A stretch of DNA of 64,000 bases. Origin: Candidatus Finniella inopinata. Its GTDB lineage: Bacteria > Pseudomonadota > Alphaproteobacteria > Holosporales > Holosporaceae. A model generated the notes under the pieces. That model saw nothing but the letters and a program-made list of their open reading frames with translations. It was not told the origin of the DNA and did no database searches. The translations under genes were made by a program, and so were the position numbers. Numbering within the stretch: position 1 is the stretch's first letter; every line of letters starts with the position of its first letter. Where the stretch lies: the NCBI GenBank assembly GCA_945888455.1, contig CAMCZV010000001.1, positions 42,582 through 106,581 on the forward strand, given 5' to 3'. Positions 55,020 to 61,942 of the stretch are shown in pieces.

Positions 55020-55289
55020 TTATTGGCTTGGGTATTGGGGTGATACCAGTTGACTCCTTTTCAAGGTGGACATGGGGGTGCTTTCCCCCACCACTGCCAC
55101 CATGCGCGCCGGTTGAATCAAATGGGCCAATTCATTGCGTAACGTATTCATTTCTCGTTGTACAGAGGAAATATTGCTGGTTAACTGCACCACACGACGC
55201 TCTATACCAATCACTTCGTGCTTGACGCGAAACAAAAACGCGGCCGTCATCATGGTCATTAAAATGGTAAAAAATAGAATCACTCTCAT
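55020..55289 (-). CDS. ftsL: Cell division protein FtsL-like
   Basis: An 89-residue protein from ATG 55289 (its start overlaps the rsmH stop, ATGA). It has one N-terminal membrane segment (VILFFTILMTMMTAAFLF) and a coiled-coil segment (RVVQLTSNISSVQREMNTLR), the FtsL layout. Sequence conservation of FtsL is low, so position between rsmH and ftsI is the main support. Would form the FtsQLB complex at the septum. A longer frame upstream overlaps rsmH and is less likely. Confidence 0.82.
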   Translation of the reverse strand: MRVILFFTILMTMMTAAFLFRVKHEVIGIERRVVQLTSNISSVQREMNTLRNELAHLIQPARMVAVVGESTPMSTLKRSQLVSPQYPSQ

Positions 55290-56146
55290 GATGCGCGTAC
55301 TCCGTATCTCAAACAGGCCGATCGAGATCGGGGATTGGCACACACTTCTTCACGTTGCGCCCGGATGGGTTTTTTTGTTTTTTCAGAAAAGGCATCGGAT
55401 GTTTTGAAAAAATTTTTCACAATACGATCTTCTAGAGAATGAAACGACATGACGATCATGCACCCACCTGGTTGTAACAGGGGCAAAACTCTGGGCAAAA
55501 CCACCTCTATTTCATCAATTTCTTGATTAACGGCAATGCGCAATGCTTGAAATGTTTTGGTCGCTGGATGTTGTTTTCCTCTGCGCGGCAAAACACTTTG
55601 TATCACGGTGCTCAATTGTTCTGTGGTTTGAAAAGGGGTCTTGGACCTGAATTGAACAATGGCTTTGGCAATGCGACGACTGGCGCGCTCTTCACCATAT
55701 TTGAAAATCAAGTCGGCCAAATCATGTTCTGGCAAATCATTCACCACATCGGCTGCAGATGGCCCAGCTTTTTCCATGCGCATATCCAAAGGACCATCGC
55801 GCATAAAAGAAAAACCACGTTCGGGTGTATCCAATTGTGGGGATGAAACACCAAAATCAAACAATACGCCCGCCACACGTTCTTCTTGGAACAACGCCGG
55901 TAAATCAGAAAAACGAGACTGAATCATCCGTAAACGATCCCCATAAACCGAAACCAGACTGTGACCATAGGCAATGGCGTCAGGATCTCGATCAATGGCG
56001 GTCACACGTGCGCCCGAAATGCCTTGCAACAGAGCTTGGGTATGCCCCCCTCTGCCAAAAGTGGCATCGACTAAGTGCAACGGCCCCGTTTGATTTGAAA
56101 ATAATTGTACGATTTCTTGACACATTACTGGCCAATGCGCAGTCAT
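55286..56146 (-). CDS. rsmH: 16S rRNA (cytosine-1402-N4) methyltransferase
   Basis: SAM-dependent methyltransferase of 16S rRNA, 286 residues. SAM-binding segment LVDATFGRGGHTQALLQG near residue 24, then AIDRDPDAI and LFDFGVSSPQLD. The conserved RGFSFMRDGPLDMRM block is intact. A C-terminal half has NQEIDEIEVVLP and VMSFHSLEDRIVKNFF. Head of the rsmH-ftsL-ftsI operon; an mraZ gene, often just upstream, is missing. The AT-rich gap with DnaA boxes lies directly upstream. Confidence 0.95.
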   Translation of the reverse strand: MTAHWPVMCQEIVQLFSNQTGPLHLVDATFGRGGHTQALLQGISGARVTAIDRDPDAIAYGHSLVSVYGDRLRMIQSRFSDLPALFQEERVAGVLFDFGVSSPQLDTPERGFSFMRDGPLDMRMEKAGPSAADVVNDLPEHDLADLIFKYGEERASRRIAKAIVQFRSKTPFQTTEQLSTVIQSVLPRRGKQHPATKTFQALRIAVNQEIDEIEVVLPRVLPLLQPGGCMIVMSFHSLEDRIVKNFFKTSDAFSEKTKKPIRAQREEVCANPRSRSACLRYGVRAS

Positions 56147-56309
56147 TGCTTACTCTCCCCACAGATTCAAAAAGTTTTCTGCTGTATTTCAGACTTTATG
56201 ACCAAACTTTTCAGACCGCGGAGACTGCGCTAAATAAAATTGCACCTGTGTATTTCTGCATTAATGCACCCAAAAATGATGGTATGCCCAACACACAAAT
56301 TCACGATTA

Positions 56310-56824
56310 AAACACGATACATGTGTTTCGATAGCGTATTCATCACCCATTCCACCCCCAATCCTATCATGATTTTTCTATTTACCGATTATAAAAAAGA
56401 GTAAAAAAACTAAAACCATACAAACCACTGACGACCTCTTGTGAATTGAAACGGGCTCTAAATAAAACGTTTTTGTGCCACGCCTGATGTCACTTTGCAA
56501 GAGACCAACAGAAAAAACTTAATCATCAAAATACAATTAAAAAATTATCATGGACTGAACAGCAAAGTCAAGGGAAAAAGCACTTTTTATCCACACACTT
56601 ATCCACAGGCATAAAACCCAAAAAACCCTTATTTTGCAAGACTTTTATGTAAAAATCGAAACAATGCATGGGTTTTATCCACAGTACTGAAACAGCTCTT
56701 GAATCTGTTCATGATTGATGGTAAAACGGGCCTAAAATTTAGACTCAATTCTATGCATCTGCTCCTCTGAACGCCAAAAAAATAAATAAAATTTTATCTA
56801 TTTTTTTGAATACCGTGGCCCAAC
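56310..56824 (+). other. Candidate chromosomal replication origin (DnaA-box cluster)
   Basis: An AT-rich gap free of convincing genes that holds three perfect DnaA boxes TTATCCACA, all in the same orientation: 56587-56595, 56599-56607 and 56675-56683. The first two are 12 bases apart start to start. Flanking tracts are strongly A/T-rich (56380-56420, 56515-56550, 56775-56815), suitable for unwinding. To the left, genes from 50.5 to 56.1 kb all run leftward. I inferred origin function from these features only; the elements could also be DnaA-regulated promoter sites. dnaA and hemE are not in the window. Confidence 0.5.
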
Positions 56825-58144
56825 CTACTCATCCTGACTGAACGGCCCCTGCCCACCCTCTTTGCTCGCCGATGCATCAACCAACATCTTGCCGTAATCC
56901 AAACATTCTTCATGGCTAGGACGCATTTCACAACGGATCCACCATGCCTTGGTTTGATTCAACACCCGTCCAATGTCTGGGCCAGAAATTCCAAAGGCCA
57001 TCACATCGCGTCCCGACACAGAAAACTCTGGGAAATCTGCACCATCCAACGCGGCCATAATGTCTTTACACACATTCAACCCTGTTACAAAATCTTCTGT
57101 GGCCCTTGTATTCTCAGCAAATCCCGCACCAACAGAATTCATAAGCGTCAATGCGGCCATCCATACCCGCTCTTTGGTGCAATGCACACCATACTGGTAC
57201 ACGCTGCTTAATGTCGCCAACCAAAGATCTTTCCAATTTTGCGATGATTGTTTCAACAAGCCCATGGTTTCTTGATGGGAAAACAGGGGGCTCCACAACA
57301 CATTCAGATGTTTTTTCTGATCGTTCGATAAGGTCAAACGCCGTGGCATCATCCCTGTTAAAAAGGCAAAACGCACCCACAGTGGTGATTGTCCCCACAT
57401 GTTTTCAACCCTTTCCAAACCAGAAATGCCATTCATCTGACCAGAATGCCCCCACAGCAAGAGATCAAATCCATGGTCATACAAACAATGCATCACCAGC
57501 CAAGGATTGCTGGCACCCAACATTTTAATCATTTCCTTGGTGATGCGTTCGCTGGATAGCTGGTTTAGATTGTGTTTCAAGGCCACACATTTTGCCAAAC
57601 TGTCCCCATCAGGGGTATGCCCGTACAGAGCCCAAAACCTAAAAAACCGCACAATACGCAAATAATCCTCGACGATGCGCTGTTCCGGATCCCCAATGAA
57701 TCGAATCAATCGGTTTTCAATGTCTTTCTGTCCGCCCACATAATCGTACAAGCATCCGCAATGATCCACGTACAAGGCATTCATGGTAAAATCTCTGCGC
57801 TGGGCATCGTCCTCCCACCGCGATGTGTACGCCACAACGGCGTGACGACCATCGGTTTCTACATCTCGGCGCAATGTGGTGATCTCATAACTATGCCCAT
57901 CACACAACACCGTTACCGTACCATGATCAATGCCTGTGGGAATGACTTTGTACCCATGGGATTTAAAAAAATGGGTTATTTCTTCGGGGTGATACAGGGT
58001 CGCAAAATCCACATCATCCCAAGGAATACCCAGCAAACTGTTACGCACAATGCCACCAACAAAACGCATGCCTGACGGATCTGGCAAGCAGGCAAACAAT
58101 TTTTGATACTGTTCTTGGTGCGCCCAGGAAAACAAAGTCATCAT
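56825..58144 (-). CDS. cca: CCA tRNA nucleotidyltransferase (class II)
   Basis: Adds the 3' CCA to tRNAs. From ATG 58144 the product has 439 residues. The nucleotidyltransferase head has FVGGIVRNSLLGIPWDDVDFA, with the metal-binding DVD, and the RRD box in DDAQRRDFTMNALYVD that recognises ATP/CTP. The middle has the flexible-loop and neck-type segment GDPEQRIVEDYLRIVRFFRF. The C-terminal helical body is longer than minimal CCA enzymes. The family also contains poly(A) polymerase; the lack of encoded CCA in three of four tRNAs here shows that a CCA-adding enzyme is needed. It diverges from dapF. Confidence 0.9.
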   Translation of the reverse strand: MMTLFSWAHQEQYQKLFACLPDPSGMRFVGGIVRNSLLGIPWDDVDFATLYHPEEITHFFKSHGYKVIPTGIDHGTVTVLCDGHSYEITTLRRDVETDGRHAVVAYTSRWEDDAQRRDFTMNALYVDHCGCLYDYVGGQKDIENRLIRFIGDPEQRIVEDYLRIVRFFRFWALYGHTPDGDSLAKCVALKHNLNQLSSERITKEMIKMLGASNPWLVMHCLYDHGFDLLLWGHSGQMNGISGLERVENMWGQSPLWVRFAFLTGMMPRRLTLSNDQKKHLNVLWSPLFSHQETMGLLKQSSQNWKDLWLATLSSVYQYGVHCTKERVWMAALTLMNSVGAGFAENTRATEDFVTGLNVCKDIMAALDGADFPEFSVSGRDVMAFGISGPDIGRVLNQTKAWWIRCEMRPSHEECLDYGKMLVDASASKEGGQGPFSQDE

Positions 58145-58441
58145 TCTGTCCACCAACAGGCAACACCACAATATCCTTTCGTCCGATCATTTTCAAAGGA
58201 TTTACCACCCCCTCTTTTCGCCCGATATCCGTTAACAACAGGATCAAAAAACACAGAAATCAGAATACTCTTTGGCAGGCACATTTTGTGATCAGAATAT
58301 ATCAAAATGGCAATCAAAGTCTAATTTTGATGACCTCATCGCGTTATGACCATCTGCCATTAAACCTGGCTTTGCCGCACCGCCGCAGAGATGACCGTTA
58401 AAATATATGATATCTTTAGAAAAAGAATGTACTGAATCCCT

Positions 58442-59350
58442 ATGCCAGGCTCTATTAACGTCGTTAAAATGCATTCGTTACGGAATACCATTTTGGTTAT
58501 CCCCCCTCATGAAAAAATGACGTGGTCATCTGAAACCATTAGGGCCATCAGTGATGTTCAAACGGGCATTGGCGCGGATCAGGTCATGGTTTGTCAAAAC
58601 CTGTCAGAAAAGACCCCATCACCCTTGAAAACCAGCATCTGGAATCGCGATGGCTCGATGGCACTGGCATGCGGCAACGGAATGCGCTGTGTGCTGGCAT
58701 ATTTAAGCACAGGCGTTGGGGAAATCGTTACCCTGTATGGGCCGGTTGGCCCGGTTCAAGGATGGAAAATGCCTGATCACACCATCGCCATTGCCCAAGG
58801 ATCTGTGACCATCGGTCTGGATTCATCGAAACAAAAATCTGTGCTTTCACCCGCAACCCCAGCATCTGATTTACCCGAAACGCGATTTTGGATATCATCC
58901 CTGCAGCGCACTGTGGTGGGAATTCCAGCGTATATTGGAAACGCCCATGCCATTGTATTGGGCCCTGTACCACAGGGATTATCTGAGTCCTGGTTGGCCC
59001 ATAACGGCGACTTTCCCGACGGGATCAATGTATCCTTTGTTTGGCCAAAATTGGACCGCACGCCCGCCAATTTTTCAGAACATACACGTACCGATTGGCT
59101 GGGCGATACCTTTTTCGTGAAAACATGGGAACGCGGTGTGGGTCTGACCCAAGGGTGCGGATCGGCGTCTTGTGCCATTGCAGAGGTTCTATTTACCCTG
59201 CAAACCATGATTCAGCCCGATCAAAAACCATCGTACACCTTGATGATGCCAGGAGGTCCCGTACGCCTGTGGCGTGATGGTCTGAATTGGGTGCACTGTG
59301 CAACCGTCGAAATCATTGCCCACTGTGATTGGTACCCTGATCAAGGCTGA
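58442..59350 (+). CDS. dapF: Diaminopimelate epimerase
   Basis: Converts LL- to meso-diaminopimelate for lysine and peptidoglycan synthesis. The 302-residue protein has both active-site cysteines: Cys77 in ACGNGMRC and Cys239 in QGCGSASCA. Substrate-binding segments GIGADQ, GNAHAIV and GINVSFV are recognisable. Some conserved positions differ: the N-terminal box usually HGLGND reads HSLRNT, and GVGET reads GVGLT. The two halves of the fold are complete. It fits a cell that makes its own peptidoglycan (mraY, ftsI here). Its stop overlaps that of gltX by ten bases. Confidence 0.88.
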   Translation: MPGSINVVKMHSLRNTILVIPPHEKMTWSSETIRAISDVQTGIGADQVMVCQNLSEKTPSPLKTSIWNRDGSMALACGNGMRCVLAYLSTGVGEIVTLYGPVGPVQGWKMPDHTIAIAQGSVTIGLDSSKQKSVLSPATPASDLPETRFWISSLQRTVVGIPAYIGNAHAIVLGPVPQGLSESWLAHNGDFPDGINVSFVWPKLDRTPANFSEHTRTDWLGDTFFVKTWERGVGLTQGCGSASCAIAEVLFTLQTMIQPDQKPSYTLMMPGGPVRLWRDGLNWVHCATVEIIAHCDWYPDQG

Positions 59351-60717
59351 CCCAACAGCACGTCATGCATACGTTCCAAGCGACATAGAACAATTTTTGG
59401 TGGCAACAAAGGCAGTAAATCCTCCATTTTTGGCCCCCCGGTACGTGCCGTTAACATCATACGTAATGTGCGTGCCACCACCCCTTTTTTAAGATTCGGA
59501 TCAATCACCATGATGGCATCCACCCAATGGTGCCAAGGGTCTGTTTGCCACAATAATTCTCCTGAATTTTCAATCGATTGCTTGCAAACCACGCCTGTTT
59601 TCAATGCATTAATGGCCGTGGTACAAAAATTCTGGGATACATTTGAACAGTCCATACCATCATGCGCCACCCAGTGTGGATCGGTACAAATCTGTTGCCA
59701 ACGGGCAATATCCCCAGCCAATACAATATTGTTTCGAACAACAGGCCACAGACCAGAATCAATGCTCCCTTGTAAATCTGGGGATAAATCCCCATGCGCC
59801 ATATGGGCCCACAACCGACTTTGAACAATCGCCACATCATCAATGGAAAACTTGCCATTGGACTTGCTGTATTCTGACAAGGAAAAATGCGATGCCATAT
59901 GGGCAAAGTCACCACTGATTTGGTGAGACAACCCCAATTGAGCCACCGCTTGGACAATGGCTAACGGCAACCACCCGTCCTCTTTTAATTCTCGCAGCGT
60001 TTTCGATCCCGATCGTTTAGAGAATTTATCGCCATTCTGATCCAACATCAAGGGAAAATGGGCCCAACAGGGAATATTCGCCCCCAATGCGTGCATCATT
60101 TCAATCTGAATGGCTGTATTGGTCAAATGATCCGCTCCTCGAATAATATGGGTAATACGACGATCCACATCATCCATAACGCTGGCCAGCACATAACTCA
60201 TGGTTCCATCTTGACGCATGACCACAGGATCGCTGAGATGTCGGGTGTCGCACACCATGGGCCCCTGAATCAAATCGTGCCATTGAACCTCTTTCTCACT
60301 AAGGGCAAAGCGCCAATAGGGGTGATCATGCTCTGGAACGGATTTACCCTTTTCCCGATCGTATCGTGGGGGCAAATGGGCAGACAATTGTTGCTCTCGC
60401 CATATGGCCAACTGTTCTGATGTTTCAAAACAGGGATACAATCGCCCCGAATCTTTTAATGTCTGAAAAAGAATGCGATGATTTTCCACGTTGCTAGATT
60501 GGGTGAATTCTTCATCCCACGATAATCCTAGCCAGCGTAAATCCTGTTGAATATCTTGAACATATTCAGGGCGGCACCGGGCATCATCTGTATCGTCAAT
60601 GCGCAAAACAAAGGCTCCCCCATGATGCGCTGCAAACAGAGCATTCAAAACCGCAGTGCGGGCATTACCCAAGTGCAATCGTCCCGTAGGACTGGGTGCA
60701 AAACGAACGCGTACCAT
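59341..60717 (-). CDS. gltX: Glutamyl-tRNA synthetase
   Basis: Class I synthetase for Glu (and perhaps Gln through amidation), 458 residues from ATG 60717. The HIGH motif is HLGN in PSPTGRLHLGNART, and the KMSKS-type loop is KFSKRSG in NGDKFSKRSGSKTLREL. The catalytic-domain block LASVMDDVDRRITHIIRGAD and the C-terminal anticodon-binding region are present. Alphaproteobacteria often carry two gltX paralogues; only one is seen here. The ten-base overlap with dapF is tail to tail. The start lies 537 bases from the next gene. Confidence 0.95.
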   Translation of the reverse strand: MVRVRFAPSPTGRLHLGNARTAVLNALFAAHHGGAFVLRIDDTDDARCRPEYVQDIQQDLRWLGLSWDEEFTQSSNVENHRILFQTLKDSGRLYPCFETSEQLAIWREQQLSAHLPPRYDREKGKSVPEHDHPYWRFALSEKEVQWHDLIQGPMVCDTRHLSDPVVMRQDGTMSYVLASVMDDVDRRITHIIRGADHLTNTAIQIEMMHALGANIPCWAHFPLMLDQNGDKFSKRSGSKTLRELKEDGWLPLAIVQAVAQLGLSHQISGDFAHMASHFSLSEYSKSNGKFSIDDVAIVQSRLWAHMAHGDLSPDLQGSIDSGLWPVVRNNIVLAGDIARWQQICTDPHWVAHDGMDCSNVSQNFCTTAINALKTGVVCKQSIENSGELLWQTDPWHHWVDAIMVIDPNLKKGVVARTLRMMLTARTGGPKMEDLLPLLPPKIVLCRLERMHDVLLGQP

Positions 60718-61253
60718 TATTTTCACGACTCAAAATCATGCCTTTAAGATACGTCTCTTTTTCCAAGCAAGCAATGCAACTCTTTCTGCATTGCCTTTTG
60801 CAACCACCCCAGGCATCGGTTACTGTGATGGGTTTTGTAATAGGATTGCCATCCATTTCGTCATCAGATGCAGCACATTGACAGCTGCGTCTAAACGAAC
60901 GGACCATTTCTGGGGAAAATAGGGCTGAAAATGGGTGCAAAAATGGTGCAAAAATGTCACAGATCAGTCTTTTTAGGGTCATTTTTTAAAAACTTTTAAA
61001 ATGAGCACATGTATTTTTTTTACATAAAATTTTAACAAAAAGTGAATAAAGCAAAATATTAGCCCTAAAAGTCAATCTTTTTAACCCTTATTGAAAAATA
61101 CTTTTTTATGTATAATGCATGTATTTTTTTGACCAACACCCTGAAAAAACCCAGGTAAATCCTTGTAAAATCTGTTTTTTGATATAAAAAATTGACAGAA
61201 TCAAAATACTCATGCTATCTGAACAACACACAAAGAATCATCAGGTAAATTTC
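60718..61253 (+). other. Gap between gltX and the LdtR-like gene
   Basis: About 530 bases without a convincing gene. The left half (60720-60980) has base composition like coding DNA and carries overlapping short frames on both strands; a minus-strand frame from 60982 has a cysteine cluster (GGCKRQCRKSCIACLEK) but no ribosome-binding site and would overlap gltX. The right half (60985-61210) is very AT-rich, with several T and A runs, and probably includes the promoter of the LdtR-like gene. Confidence 0.35.
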
Positions 61254-61787
61254 ATGTCAAAAAATATGTACGTTCAAAGCATAAGCATTCTGGGATCACT
61301 GCACCGATTTTTTATGGACCATATCCAGATTTTCTTGGAAGAATGCCAACAATGCGATTTAAATGCGACCCAAGCCCTGATTGTGTATCACATTGGAAAA
61401 AACATGTTCAAAGTCAATGAAATCGTGAAGTATCATTTTTACGAAGGATCTAATCCATCTTATAACTTAAAGAAAATGCTGTCGGCAAAGTATTTAAAAA
61501 CATCATCCAGTCAACATGATCGGCGTGTTTTGCTGGTGGCCTTATCGGATAAAGGCGAACAATTGCATCAAGCCATGGAGCAATTTTTTCAAAAACAAGA
61601 ACAAAACCTGGAACAAATGGGCTTTTCATCGGAACGTTGGAAAAACTGGATGGATGAAGGGAAACATTTGGTGCAATTGCACAACCAATCTCACAGCGAT
61701 TATGAACCGCCGCTAGAGCATACCACAGGATCTGGTCACAATCGCCCCAAAATGCCTCGCGCTGCCCAAGAAGGGCTATGGGGTTGA
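61254..61787 (+). CDS. MarR-family winged-helix regulator, LdtR-like
   Basis: A DNA-binding regulator of 177 residues from ATG 61254 (AGG eight bases upstream; a longer frame starts at 61212). The winged helix includes NATQALIVYHIGKNMFKVNE, the recognition region YEGSNPSYNLKKMLSAKYLK and the wing HDRRVLLVALSDKGEQL. The N/P-S-Y-N-L-K-K segment and the LIVYHIG start match alphaproteobacterial LdtR-type regulators, some of which control L,D-transpeptidase and stress genes. A C-terminal extension (from about 130) has helical then polar tail. It is one of very few transcription factors in the window. Confidence 0.72.
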   Translation: MSKNMYVQSISILGSLHRFFMDHIQIFLEECQQCDLNATQALIVYHIGKNMFKVNEIVKYHFYEGSNPSYNLKKMLSAKYLKTSSSQHDRRVLLVALSDKGEQLHQAMEQFFQKQEQNLEQMGFSSERWKNWMDEGKHLVQLHNQSHSDYEPPLEHTTGSGHNRPKMPRAAQEGLWG

Positions 61788-61942
61788 GTCTGAGCCACTG
61801 AGGTCGGATGATGTGGTGGTGGGTGCATTGAGTGGGGGTGCGGTTCTCTTGAAACGTCTATGCAACCCCTACAGCATCATAGCCAAAACCCAAAACCCAT
61901 ATTATCCTGTTTGTCATACGATTTCTTATGTACCATGGCCTG

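Noticed and set aside
60665-60982. Minus-strand frame with a cysteine cluster upstream of gltX
   Set aside because: It overlaps the gltX start on the same strand and lacks a ribosome-binding site; kept only as a remark for the gap.
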